A DNA stretch of 64,000 nt from Planotetraspora mira (GTDB lineage: Bacteria; Actinomycetota; Actinomycetes; Streptosporangiales; Streptosporangiaceae), in NCBI RefSeq assembly GCF_016863275.1, contig NZ_BOOO01000004.1, forward strand, positions 124,001 through 188,000, given 5' to 3'. Position 1 is the stretch's first letter. Every line of letters starts with the position of its first letter. The translations under genes and the position numbers were made by a program. Below are positions 55,092 to 63,355 of the stretch, one piece after another. Under the pieces are notes generated by a model. That model did no database searches. It was not told the DNA's origin and saw only the letters and a list, made by a program, of their open reading frames with translations.

Positions 55092-55844
55092 TCAGGGGGG
55101 AGGCAGGGCCCGTTGCCGGCGCAGATCCGCGCGTACGGCTTCCGCGAGCCTCTTGGTGGCCGCCCGGTTGAGCGCGCCGCCGGCGACCGCGCCGGTGAGG
55201 AAGGGGCCGAGGGTGGTGAGGTGCCTGCCGAGCGTCCGCATCAGGCGGTTGCGCAGCGCCGTCTTCGCCGCCGCCCCCAGAGCGAAGGTGGCGGAGCCGG
55301 GAGTCAGGGGGTTCACACCACGCTGCTTCGACCAGGCCATGGTGTAGGCGGCCGCCCGCTGAGAGCCGTTGCCCTCGACCGGCACGCCGTACACCTCGTG
55401 CAACTCGGCGAGGAGCTTGACCTCGATCGCGGCGACGACCAGCGTCTCGGCCACGAGCTGCGCCGGAGCCGACAGCAGCAGGGGTGGAGCCGCGAACTCG
55501 GCCGCGGCGAGGGCTCCCCCCACCGCGCCGATGGCCGTCGTGGCCTTCGCCGCTGTACGGACCAGATCGTCGGCCAGTTGCTCTCCCGTCAGGCCGTAAT
55601 GGTGCTCCTGCAAGGTCGCGTAGTCGCGGATCGGCAGCCTTTGGGCGATGTTGACGAACACGTCGGCCAACCATCGTCCCCGCCCCGCACCTGACCCGCG
55701 GGCGTTGTTCGCAGACCTCGCGAGCGCCTTGCTGAGGCGGCCGAGCAGCCGACGCCGCTCGGCCCCGTCCGCCTCCTCAGGGGCCACTAGCTTGCCGACC
55801 AGGTCGGCGACCTCTTCGTTCGATCGATCCGTTTCGGGAGTCAA
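55092..55844 (-). CDS. Conserved protein of unknown function (EcsC-like?)
   Basis: A 250-aa protein not confidently placed. It is rich in Ala and has amphipathic or hydrophobic helices (TTAIGAVGGALAAAEFAAPP, then LLLSAPAQLVAETLVVAA; FLTGAVAGGALNRAATKRL), suggesting membrane association. DYATLQEHHYGLTGEQLADD and NPLTPGSATFALGAAAKTAL are distinctive. The overall plan recalls EcsC-domain proteins. The next gene upstream, DUF4193, is co-directional at 21 bp. Confidence 0.7.
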   Translation of the reverse strand: MTPETDRSNEEVADLVGKLVAPEEADGAERRRLLGRLSKALARSANNARGSGAGRGRWLADVFVNIAQRLPIRDYATLQEHHYGLTGEQLADDLVRTAAKATTAIGAVGGALAAAEFAAPPLLLSAPAQLVAETLVVAAIEVKLLAELHEVYGVPVEGNGSQRAAAYTMAWSKQRGVNPLTPGSATFALGAAAKTALRNRLMRTLGRHLTTLGPFLTGAVAGGALNRAATKRLAEAVRADLRRQRALPPP

Positions 55845-55865
55845 CGGACCCTCCTCAAGAGACTC

Positions 55866-56165
55866 CTAGGCCGCACACTCTCGGCAGACCTGCTGACCGT
55901 TCTTCTCGGAGGCCAGCTGGCTGCGGTGATGCACCAGGAAGCAGCGAGAGCAGGTGAACTCGTCCGCCTGCCGCGGAATCACACGAAGAGACAGCTCCTC
56001 GTTGGAGAGATCAGCCCCCGGCAGCTCCAGCGACTCGGCAAGATCCGTCTCGTCGATGTCGATGCTGCCCGACGACTTGTCACTGCGCCGCGCCTGAAGC
56101 TCCTGAAGGCTGTCCTCATTCAGGTCGTCATCAGTCTTGCGCGGGCTGTCGTAGTCGGTTGCCAT
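55866..56165 (-). CDS. DUF4193 family zinc-finger protein
   Basis: A 99-aa actinobacterial protein. The N-terminal half is acidic (MATDYDSPRKTDDDLNEDSL); the C-terminus has two Cys pairs, FTCSRCFLVHHRSQL and QVCRECAA, forming a zinc ribbon. Small, abundant DUF4193 proteins are near-universal in actinomycetes and usually neighbour this two-component system. ATG at 56165; the gap to the kinase gene (56166-56425) shows only a CCAAATATGG box in a likely promoter. Confidence 0.9.
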   Translation of the reverse strand: MATDYDSPRKTDDDLNEDSLQELQARRSDKSSGSIDIDETDLAESLELPGADLSNEELSLRVIPRQADEFTCSRCFLVHHRSQLASEKNGQQVCRECAA

Positions 56166-56425
56166 TTGCGTACTCCATCCCCCTCATCTATCTGTCTGCG
56201 CCTACGTCGCGCGTCTTCAACGCTCGGGAGGCGGAAATTGTGCCCGTCGCCGCCGGGAGATTTGCAATCGGTACCCGCATCGACGAACACTCAACCTCCC
56301 AACACGAGAGGGGCATCCCGCACTAGGCTCTGGTTAGCCAAATATGGCGAAAACCACAGTATCGACGGTATGACCCACCGCGTTTCGACGGCACATCCAA
56401 CCACATGTGCGGCGCGGGCGCTCCA

Positions 56426-57868
56426 TCAGCGCGCCGACTGCACCCCACCGGTGGTCACCCCGACCCCCGACAGACGCACCGTCATCACGAGTCCTCCGCC
56501 GTCACGGGGGACGGCGCTCACCGATCCGCCGTGCGCACGGACGATCCCGCGCACGATGGACAGGCCGAGACCCGCGCCTTTGGCCGACTGGATCCGGTCG
56601 GCGTTCAGTCTCCTGAACGGCTCGAACAGACTGTCCACCTCGTACGCGGGGACATGCGGTCCCGTGTTCGCGATCTGAACAACGGCACCCCCGTCGACAA
56701 TTCCCGTCCGGACCCACACTTTTCCTGAAGGACCGGCATTGTGCTTGATGCCGTTCTCGATCAGGTTCGAAACGCAGCGTTCGAGAAGAACCGGATCGCC
56801 CGTTGTGGGCGCGGGATGAAGGTCGTATTCGACGGCGATCTCTTCCTCCGCCGCGAACGAGGCGAGTTGGTCGATGGCCGTCCTCGCGACCTCCTGAATG
56901 TCCACCGGTTTGCGTACGGACAACTCCCGATCGCTTCGCGCGAGCAACAGCAGTCCCTCGATCAGACGCTCGTTGCGCGCGGTGGTCCCCAGAAGAGTAC
57001 GTCCGAGCACCTTCAGGTCCTCGGACGCCTCGGGATCGGCGAGCGCGACCTCCAGAACCGTCCGGTTGATGGCGAGGGGCGTCCGGAGCTCGTGGGAGGC
57101 GTTGTCGACGAACCTGCGCTGAGCGTCGAAGGCGGTGTTGAGCCTGATCAGCATCGCGTCGAAGGTGTCGGCGAGCTCCTTGAGCTCGTCGTCGGGGCCG
57201 GTCAGGTCGATGCGCTCGTGGGCGATCGAGGTCTCGGAGAGCTTCCGCGCCGTGGCCGTCATCTGCTTGATCGGGCGCAACGCCCGGTCGGCCACGACGT
57301 ATCCGAGGATGAGCGCGATCACGCCGACACCCAGGAGCGCGAGCAGTGATCTCCTGAGCAGCTCACCCCTCGCGGCGTCGATGGCCTCCGCCTGCACCTC
57401 CAGGTACTGCTCCTTGATCTGGTCGGCCACGCTCGCCGACACGTTGCCCACGTAGATGTTGCTGGGCCAGCCGGCGTCGATGGCCTGGCCCACCAGCACG
57501 TACATGACCGTGAGAAGAAGGGCGCCGGCGAAGAACACGAGGGCGGCATATGTGATCGTCAGCCGCCATCGGATGCTCATGCGGTCCGACAGGGCCTTGA
57601 TCTGGTCGAGGAGGCCCACCTTCACGGGGTTGGCCACGAGGGGTGGCGGTCCGTCCCAGGCGGGCGGGCCGCTGGGAGGCGGCGGGACCTGGCCGCGATA
57701 GTGCCCACCGGCGCCTGGCCCGGACCGCCTGCCGCCTACCGCGACGGGCAGTTCCTCGGTCCGCTGACGTTCCTCCACGCGCGGCGCCACGGCGGGCGGG
57801 GAGAGCATCGGCGGGCTCTCCGTCCTGTCCCCCGGGCGGCCACCGGGCTCATCCGGTCCGCTCACCAT
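56426..57868 (-). CDS. cutS: Sensor histidine kinase (CutS-like)
   Basis: A 480-aa membrane kinase. A Pro/Gly-rich cytosolic N-terminus of about 85 residues precedes TM1 (TITYAALVFFAGALLLTVMY), a short extracytoplasmic loop, TM2 (SLLALLGVGVIALILGYVVA), HAMP (LRPIKQMTATARKLSE), HisKA with the phosphoacceptor His (FVDNASHELRTPLAINR) and HATPase (NLIENGIKHNAG; KGAGLGLSIVRGIV). Streptomyces CutS has extracellular cysteines; none is seen here. The CutRS name rests on synteny with dut, DUF4193 and ferrochelatase. The response regulator gene lies 52 bp upstream. Confidence 0.85.
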   Translation of the reverse strand: MVSGPDEPGGRPGDRTESPPMLSPPAVAPRVEERQRTEELPVAVGGRRSGPGAGGHYRGQVPPPPSGPPAWDGPPPLVANPVKVGLLDQIKALSDRMSIRWRLTITYAALVFFAGALLLTVMYVLVGQAIDAGWPSNIYVGNVSASVADQIKEQYLEVQAEAIDAARGELLRRSLLALLGVGVIALILGYVVADRALRPIKQMTATARKLSETSIAHERIDLTGPDDELKELADTFDAMLIRLNTAFDAQRRFVDNASHELRTPLAINRTVLEVALADPEASEDLKVLGRTLLGTTARNERLIEGLLLLARSDRELSVRKPVDIQEVARTAIDQLASFAAEEEIAVEYDLHPAPTTGDPVLLERCVSNLIENGIKHNAGPSGKVWVRTGIVDGGAVVQIANTGPHVPAYEVDSLFEPFRRLNADRIQSAKGAGLGLSIVRGIVRAHGGSVSAVPRDGGGLVMTVRLSGVGVTTGGVQSAR

Positions 57869-57920
57869 GTCACCTCGAACTCCTGGCGGCCGCGGAAGCC
57901 CCTGCCGCCGACCTGCCCGT

Positions 57921-58574
57921 TCACAACCGGTATCCCACCCCTGGGACGGTCTCGATGGCCTGGGGCTCACCGAGCTTCTTTCGCAGGGTCATCATGGTCA
58001 CCCGTACGACATTGGTGAACGGGTCGATGTGCTCGTCCCACGCCTTGTCGAGGAGATCCTCCTGGCTCACGACCGCGCCCTCGGCGCGCATCAGCTCCTC
58101 GAGGACCGCGAACTCCTTCTTGGTCAGGGCGATCTCCTTGCCCTCCCGCGCGACGAGTCGCTTGCCCGGGTCGAGGCGGATCCCCGCCCGCTCGAGCACG
58201 GGGGGCAGAGGCGGCGCGGACCTGCGGCCCAGCGCCCGCACCCGGGCGACCAGCTCCATGAAGGCGAACGGCTTGGCGAGATAGTCGTCGGCGCCCAGTT
58301 CCAGGCCCTCGACCTTGTCGTCCACGTCGCCGGCGGCCGTCAGCATGATGATCCGCGACCCCGACCGCTGGGTGACGAGCTCGCGTGCCACCTGGTCACC
58401 GTGGACCTTCGGCAGGTCGCGGTCGAGAACGATCACGTCGTAGTCGATGTAGCCGGTCTTCTCCAGCGCGGCGGCACCGTCGTACGCCACGTCCACGGCC
58501 ATCGCCTCGCGGCGCAGCCCGGTCGCGATGGCATCCGCGAGCACACGCTCGTCTTCCACCACAAGCACGCGCAT
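57921..58574 (-). CDS. cutR: OmpR-type response regulator (CutR-like)
   Basis: A 217-aa regulator. The receiver domain starts MRVLVVEDERVLADAIATGL, with the phosphoacceptor D51 in VIVLDRDLP and the conserved Lys in DDYLAKPFAFMEL. The C-terminal winged helix has IALTKKEFAVLEELMRAEGA, then VTMMTLRKKLGEP and ETVPGVGYRL. ATG at 58574 has GAGGAGG; an in-frame start at 58607 is less likely. Cognate of the kinase just downstream. Confidence 0.93.
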   Translation of the reverse strand: MRVLVVEDERVLADAIATGLRREAMAVDVAYDGAAALEKTGYIDYDVIVLDRDLPKVHGDQVARELVTQRSGSRIIMLTAAGDVDDKVEGLELGADDYLAKPFAFMELVARVRALGRRSAPPLPPVLERAGIRLDPGKRLVAREGKEIALTKKEFAVLEELMRAEGAVVSQEDLLDKAWDEHIDPFTNVVRVTMMTLRKKLGEPQAIETVPGVGYRL

Positions 58575-58814
58575 GTTGGTCCTCCTCAGCTGGAATGACG
58601 TCCTCATTCTCCCAACACCCGGCGTAAGACTGCGGTAAGCGGTTCCCCGCGATCACGTGATGCAGAGCACATGAATTGGGTGGTTTGCGGCAAGCCCGTC
58701 AATGGGTACTGAGGGTCTACACCCCAATTGTCGTGTGCCGGGGAAGGTTTTCCCTCCCCAGGATCCGCTGCGGGGTCTGCGCACGGCATGTTTCGCCCCG
58801 AGAAAGAAGGTGAG

Positions 58815-58979
58815 ATGGGCGAGTTCACCAGCACGATCGAATCCCGGCTCGACCAGGCCTACAAGGGTCTCGAGGAAGCCAGGTCGAGCGGAGACGCTTT
58901 CCTCGCCGACGCCCTCACCGCCGAGATCGAGGACTTACGCCGCCTGGCCGACGATCACGGCATCCTGATCCAGCGATAG
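58815..58979 (+). CDS. Small conserved actinobacterial protein, 54 aa
   Basis: MGEFTSTIESRLDQAYKGLE opens a helical, acidic 54-residue protein whose end, FLADALTAEIEDLRRLADDHG, I recall as conserved in Streptomyces. ATG at 58815 after GAAGGTGAG. Likely a coiled-coil or helical hairpin; function unknown. The upstream gap (58575-58814), divergent from cutR, has no other gene. A terminator follows. Confidence 0.8.
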   Translation: MGEFTSTIESRLDQAYKGLEEARSSGDAFLADALTAEIEDLRRLADDHGILIQR

Positions 58980-58997
58980 GACGGCACCACACCTCAG

Positions 58998-59024
58998 GGG
59001 GCTCGCCAGTACGGCGGGCCCCCT
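58998..59024. terminator. Bidirectional terminator after the small protein gene
   Basis: GGGGGCTCGCC, AGTAC, GGCGGGCCCCC: an 11-bp stem with one G-T pair, then TTCGCCGTCTT. It lies between the small gene (+) and the convergent inositol monophosphatase gene (-). Confidence 0.8.
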
Positions 59025-59044
59025 TCGCCGTCTTCGGCCGGCGC

Positions 59045-59836
59045 TCAGTCGTGGTCCGGGTCGAGCGGGGCCAGCAGGTCGTGCAACTCCTCGAACAGCC
59101 CAGGTGCGGCACACATGACCAGGTCGGGATGGACCGGCCTGCCGTACAGGCCGTCGATCCTGGCGCCGGCCTCGGTCGCGATCAGGCCGCCCGCCGCGTG
59201 GTCCCAGTAGTTGGTCCCGCGCTCGAAGTAGGCGTCGACCCGGCCGGCGGCGACGGAGCACAGGTCGACGGCACAGGAACCCGACCTCCGGATGTCCCGG
59301 ATCCGCGGCATGACCTGGGCGAGCACCTCGGCCTGTACGCGTCGCCTGTCGGCTCCGTAGCCGAAACCGGTGGCGACGAGCGCCCGGTCGAGAGGGACGC
59401 CGGTGTTGCACCACAGGCGCTCGCCGTCCAGCCACGCCCCCTCGCCCTTGGAGGCGCTGAACAACTGGCCGCGGGGGATGTTGTTCACCACTCCGGCGAC
59501 GATCTCGCCGTCCACCTCAACACCGATGCTCACCGCCCAGTCGGGCAGGCCGTACAGGAAGTTGACGGTGCCGTCGATGGGGTCCACGACCCAGCGGACA
59601 CCGCCCTCGCCAGGGGTGTCGCCGCCCTCCTCACCGAGTACGGCGTCGCCCGGCCGGGCCTGGGCGATACGGGCGCGGATCAACTCCTCCGCGGCCTTGT
59701 CCAGGGCGGTCACGACGTCGGTCGGGCTGGATTTGGTCGTCAGGACCTCGGGCCGTGCGGGGCGCTTGGCGAGGAGCATCTCCCCCGCCTCACGGGCGAT
59801 GTCGGTCGCCAGCGCCAGCAACTCCCCCGCCGTCAC
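59045..59836 (-). CDS. Inositol monophosphatase family protein
   Basis: A 263-aa Mg2+-dependent, Li+-sensitive-type phosphatase. Metal motifs: GDAVLGEEGGDTPG (Glu-Glu), WVVDPIDGTVNFLYGLPDWA (D-P-I-D-G-T) and NYWDHAAGGLIATEAGARID (W-D-x-A-G). Substrate may be inositol 1-phosphate, histidinol phosphate or another sugar phosphate. The start is uncertain: GTG at 59836, GTG at 59857 and upstream codons to 59893 are in frame, and this stretch is the left edge of repeat array 4, whose first unit begins 10 bp before 59836. Confidence 0.88.
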   Translation of the reverse strand: MTAGELLALATDIAREAGEMLLAKRPARPEVLTTKSSPTDVVTALDKAAEELIRARIAQARPGDAVLGEEGGDTPGEGGVRWVVDPIDGTVNFLYGLPDWAVSIGVEVDGEIVAGVVNNIPRGQLFSASKGEGAWLDGERLWCNTGVPLDRALVATGFGYGADRRRVQAEVLAQVMPRIRDIRRSGSCAVDLCSVAAGRVDAYFERGTNYWDHAAGGLIATEAGARIDGLYGRPVHPDLVMCAAPGLFEELHDLLAPLDPDHD

Positions 59837-59845
59837 CCCTTCGCC

Positions 59846-60203
59846 GTGATCATGCACACCTTCGCGATCATCCACGGTGACCTGCCCCCTCACATTTGGT
59901 GATCATGCGCAGATTCGAGATCATGCCCCGCCACCTGCGCGAACTCCTCGCATGATCATGCAGTCCGGATATTTCCGGACTGCATGGTCACGAACGACAT
60001 CCTCCCAGACCAGCGTCCGCCGGCCCGAGGACGTGCATGATCACGGTCTGCGACGCCGCAGGTCACGACACTGATCCCCGAACCCGTGCATGATCACGGA
60101 CAGCATCGGTGCAGGTCACCGGGGATACGGCCGAACGTGTGCATGATCACGCGCGGAGGGGCGGGAGGTCAGGACAGATGAACACGAACCTGTGCATGAT
60201 CAC
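59846..60203. repeat. Palindrome-centred 53-bp repeat array 4
   Basis: Two forward 19-bp units start at 59846 and 59899. The central palindrome 59952-59991 is ATGATCATGCAGTCCGG, ATATTT, CCGGACTGCATGGTCAC, with 17-bp arms and two mismatches. Four inverted units end at 60045 (degenerate), 60097, 60150 and 60203. Steps are 53 bp except a compensating 54/52 pair; 59846 and 60097 are symmetric about the palindrome's midpoint. The two outer right units have no left partners because their places fall inside the inositol monophosphatase gene. Confidence 0.94.
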
Positions 60204-60223
60204 CACAAATGTTCAGGGGGAAT

Positions 60224-62194
60224 TCAGCTCAGGGACTCGGGGGGTGTCCAGGGGGTGCCGAGAACGTGGTGGGACAGGAAGGCCAGCACGGTGTCGTACC
60301 AGGCGATGGCGTTTCCCGGCTTGAGGACCCAGTGGTTCTCGTCGGGGAAGTAGAGGAACTTCGACTCGACGCCCGACCGCTGGAGGTCCCACCAGAGCCG
60401 CAGGCCCTCCCCGATCGGCACCCGGTAGTCCTTGTCGCCGTGGATCACGAGCATCGGGGTGGTGATCTTGTCCAGCGAGTTGTGCGGCGACAGCCGTGCG
60501 TAACGGTCGGAGCCAGGCGCGCCGAACTCCCGCTGCCAGTACATCGAGGCGTCCGTGGTCCCGGCGAACTGATCCAGGTTCCACAGGGAGGCGTGGGTGA
60601 CGATGGCCTTGAACCGGTCGGTGTGCCCGGCGACCCAGTTGGCCATGTATCCGCCGAACGATCCGCCCATGGCCGCGATCCGCTGGTCGTCGATCTCCGG
60701 CCGCTTGAGGCACTCGTCAGTGATCGCCATCAGGTCGGCGTGCGTGACCGGTCCCCAGTCGCCCCAGCCTCTGTCGATCATCGACTGGCCGTATCCGGTG
60801 GACAGCGCCGGGTCCGGAAGCAGCACGGCGTAGCCGTTCTTGGCCATCAGCCACGGGTTCCAGCGCCAGGACCAGTCGTTCCAACTGGACACCGGGCCGC
60901 CGTGGATCCACAGGAGGAACGGCGCCGGGTTCTCCGCCGTGGCCTCGGAGGGCACGACGAGCCAGCCCCGGATCTCCGTCCCGTCCTCGGCGGTGGCGCT
61001 GACCTCGGTCAGCGTGCCGGGCAGGTCCAGGGACGGCGTGGGCGAGGGCAGGTCGGCGACGGAGCCGTCCGGGGAGATCCGCACGGGGCGGGGGGCCGAG
61101 TCGACGGCGCTGCGCAGGGCGTAGAGCGAGCCGTCGGGGGCCGGGCACAGCTCCTGGTACGCCCCGTCGTCCGAGGTCAGCCGGGCGACGACACCATCGA
61201 GCGAGATCCGGAACACCGGACGGCGACCCAGGTGATCGGCCACGATGTAGATCGCGTCCGACGACGGCGCCCACGCGACGGCGGTCGGGAACAGTTCGCC
61301 GCCCAGCGCGCGGCCCTCTCCGGTTTCCAGGTCGACGACCCACAGGTCGAGTGACGTCGAGAGTTCCCGGTCGCCCAGTCGCTCCCGCGTGCAGGCGACG
61401 TGACGGCCGTCCGGCGACACCGCCACGGGGCCGCCGAACTCGTGCCCCTCGGAGGTGGCCAGGGTGCGCCGTGCCCCCGTCGCGATGTCGATGGCGACGA
61501 GGTCGGCCCGCATCTCGCCGTTGGGGAGGAAGACCTGCCAGGTCGTGATGACCGAGGCCCCGTCGGGGGTGACGGCGAACGACGCCCTGTCCAGCGCCCG
61601 TCCCGGCTCCGGCGTCAGGTCGGCGGCGTCGTCCAGGCCGTCCCGTACGGCACCGGCGAGCAGGCGGGTCTGCGCCGGCCCGAGGTCGTGGTCCCAGTAA
61701 CGGATGGGGTACTGCTCGTGCAGGATCGCGCTGATGCCGGCGTCCTTGCGAGCCTTCCGGCGGTCCTCCTCCGTGGCGGAGTCCCCGGGGAGCACGTCGG
61801 CGGCGAAGACCACCACGCCGCCCGCGGCCTGCACGCCGCCGATCCCGCCGGGCCTGGACGCGATCCGGCGGGGCTCGCCGCGCTCGGGCAGCAGCCACAA
61901 CGCCGGGACGTTCTCGTCGTTGTCCTTGACGGTCTCGTCGGGCCGCCGGGAGACGAACAGCAACTCACCCTCAGCGGTGAACTCCGCGCCCGCCTCTCCC
62001 TTCGCGGACCGCGTCAGCCGGTACGGCTCCGCCCCGGCGTCGAGGGGGATCTCCCACAGCGCGGTGCCGTACGACGAGCGGTCGGGGCTGAGTGACTGGA
62101 CCACGGACACGAGCCTGGTCCCATCAGGGGAGAGCCGCAGCGACACCACGCGCGGCAGGGCAACGTATTCACGGATGTCCGGAAATTGGCTCAC
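60224..62194 (-). CDS. S9 family prolyl oligopeptidase-type serine peptidase
   Basis: A 656-aa peptidase. The first 370 or so residues form a WD-like beta-propeller (TRLVSVVQSLSPDRSSYG; SPDGRHVACTRERLGDRELS; FRISLDGVVARLTSDDGAYQ). The alpha/beta hydrolase follows: FLLWIHGGPVSSWNDWSW, nucleophile Ser in AAMGGSFGGYMANWVAG (about 508), Asp in TPMLVIHGDKDYRVP and His in FPDENHWVLKPGN. No signal peptide, so cytosolic. GTG at 62194 lies 6 nt after TAGGTT, a leaderless promoter pattern. Confidence 0.93.
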   Translation of the reverse strand: MSQFPDIREYVALPRVVSLRLSPDGTRLVSVVQSLSPDRSSYGTALWEIPLDAGAEPYRLTRSAKGEAGAEFTAEGELLFVSRRPDETVKDNDENVPALWLLPERGEPRRIASRPGGIGGVQAAGGVVVFAADVLPGDSATEEDRRKARKDAGISAILHEQYPIRYWDHDLGPAQTRLLAGAVRDGLDDAADLTPEPGRALDRASFAVTPDGASVITTWQVFLPNGEMRADLVAIDIATGARRTLATSEGHEFGGPVAVSPDGRHVACTRERLGDRELSTSLDLWVVDLETGEGRALGGELFPTAVAWAPSSDAIYIVADHLGRRPVFRISLDGVVARLTSDDGAYQELCPAPDGSLYALRSAVDSAPRPVRISPDGSVADLPSPTPSLDLPGTLTEVSATAEDGTEIRGWLVVPSEATAENPAPFLLWIHGGPVSSWNDWSWRWNPWLMAKNGYAVLLPDPALSTGYGQSMIDRGWGDWGPVTHADLMAITDECLKRPEIDDQRIAAMGGSFGGYMANWVAGHTDRFKAIVTHASLWNLDQFAGTTDASMYWQREFGAPGSDRYARLSPHNSLDKITTPMLVIHGDKDYRVPIGEGLRLWWDLQRSGVESKFLYFPDENHWVLKPGNAIAWYDTVLAFLSHHVLGTPWTPPESLS

Positions 62195-62283
62195 CGTTCG
62201 AACCTACCCGGATCTTCACGTGATCCCCAACGGAGCACACCTCCGGAGGAGACCGGACCGGATCCTGCGTAGGCTGGACGGTC
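62195..62283. promoter_or_regulatory. Divergent leaderless promoters for the S9 peptidase and hemH
   Basis: Within 89 bp two -10-like hexamers face apart: TAGGTT on the minus strand 6 nt before the peptidase GTG, and TAGGCT on the plus strand (62270-62275) 8 nt before the hemH ATG. Neither gene has a convincing Shine-Dalgarno sequence. Confidence 0.6.
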
Positions 62284-63255
62284 ATGGGGAGCACCTTGCC
62301 TTACGACGCCTTGCTCGTCGTCTCGTTCGGCGGGCCGGAGAAGCCTGCCGACGTCATGCCGTTCCTGGAGAACGTCGTGCGCGGCCGGGGAGTGCCACGC
62401 GAACGGCTGCTCGAGGTCGAGGCGCACTACCAGGGCTTCGGCGGGGTCAGCCCGATCAACCAGCAGTGCCGTGACCTGATCGACGCGCTCGACGTCGACC
62501 TGCCGATCTACTGGGGCAACCGGAACTGGCACCCCTTTCTGGAGGACACCGTCCGCCAAATGAAGGCCGACGGGGTCAGGAAGGCGGCGGCGTTCGTCAC
62601 GGCCGCCTACAGCTCCTACTCGAGTTGCCGCCAGTACCTCGACGACATCGTCCGCGCGCGTGCCGCGGTCCCCGGAGCACCCGAGATCGTCAAGCTGCGG
62701 CACTACTACGACCACCCCGGCTTCATCGCGGCGATGGCCGACCACACCCGCGCCGCCCTCGACGCCCTTCCCGCGGCCGTACGGGACACCGCACGATTCG
62801 TCTTCACCGCGCACAGCATCCCGGTCTCGATGGCGAGGACCGCGGGCCCCACGGGCGGGGCGTACGAGGCCCAGCTCAGGAAGGCCGCCGCGCTGGTCAC
62901 CGAGCAGGTGGACGCCGGCCGGCCCTGGGATCTGGTCTGGCAGAGCCGGAGCGGCCCGCCGAGCGTCCCCTGGCTGGAGCCGGACGTCTGCGCCCACCTG
63001 GAGGCGCTGCACGAGTACGGCGTCCGCGCGGTCGTGGTGGTGCCGATCGGGTTCGTGTCCGATCACATGGAGGTCGTCTACGACCTCGACGTCGAGGCGA
63101 CGACCCTGGCCGAGAAGCTCGGCATGGCGCTCAGCAGAGCGGCCACGGCGGGCACGCACCCGCGCTTCGTCTCCATGGTGAGCGAGCTGCTGGCCGAGCC
63201 CGAGCCCGTCCCCTGTGCCGCGACCTGCTGCCCGGCGCCGATCCGCCGGCCCTGA
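62284..63255 (+). CDS. hemH: Ferrochelatase (coproporphyrin-type)
   Basis: Inserts Fe2+ into the porphyrin during heme synthesis; 323 aa. Actinobacteria use the coproporphyrin-dependent route, so this is probably coproporphyrin III ferrochelatase (CpfC). Marks: DALLVVSFGGPEKPADVMPF, GGVSPINQQCRDLIDAL, VFTAHSIPVSMA (catalytic His), WQSRSGPPSVPWLEPDV and VPIGFVSDHMEVVYDLDVEA (Glu). The Cys-rich end CAATCC could complete a [2Fe-2S] site, as known in actinobacterial ferrochelatases. The other heme gene of the window, hemE, is about 61 kb away. Confidence 0.95.
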   Translation: MGSTLPYDALLVVSFGGPEKPADVMPFLENVVRGRGVPRERLLEVEAHYQGFGGVSPINQQCRDLIDALDVDLPIYWGNRNWHPFLEDTVRQMKADGVRKAAAFVTAAYSSYSSCRQYLDDIVRARAAVPGAPEIVKLRHYYDHPGFIAAMADHTRAALDALPAAVRDTARFVFTAHSIPVSMARTAGPTGGAYEAQLRKAAALVTEQVDAGRPWDLVWQSRSGPPSVPWLEPDVCAHLEALHEYGVRAVVVVPIGFVSDHMEVVYDLDVEATTLAEKLGMALSRAATAGTHPRFVSMVSELLAEPEPVPCAATCCPAPIRRP

Positions 63256-63282
63256 GGCCGGAACCGATCCGCCGGCCCTGAG
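63238..63282. repeat. 19-bp direct duplication at the hemH stop codon, with a small hairpin
   Basis: CCGATCCGCCGGCCCTGAG occurs twice, 26 bp apart, and the first copy contains the hemH TGA. CCGGCC-CTGA-GGCCGG (63246-63261) is a 6-bp hairpin across that stop codon and may terminate transcription. The rest of the 63256-63355 gap holds GC-rich imperfect repeats (CACCGGGC) and no gene. Confidence 0.6.
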
Positions 63283-63355
63283 CGTCCACCAGGCTGGGGG
63301 CCACGGGGGGCTGAACGTCACCGGGCTGAGCGCCACCGGGCGGGAATCGGGCCGC

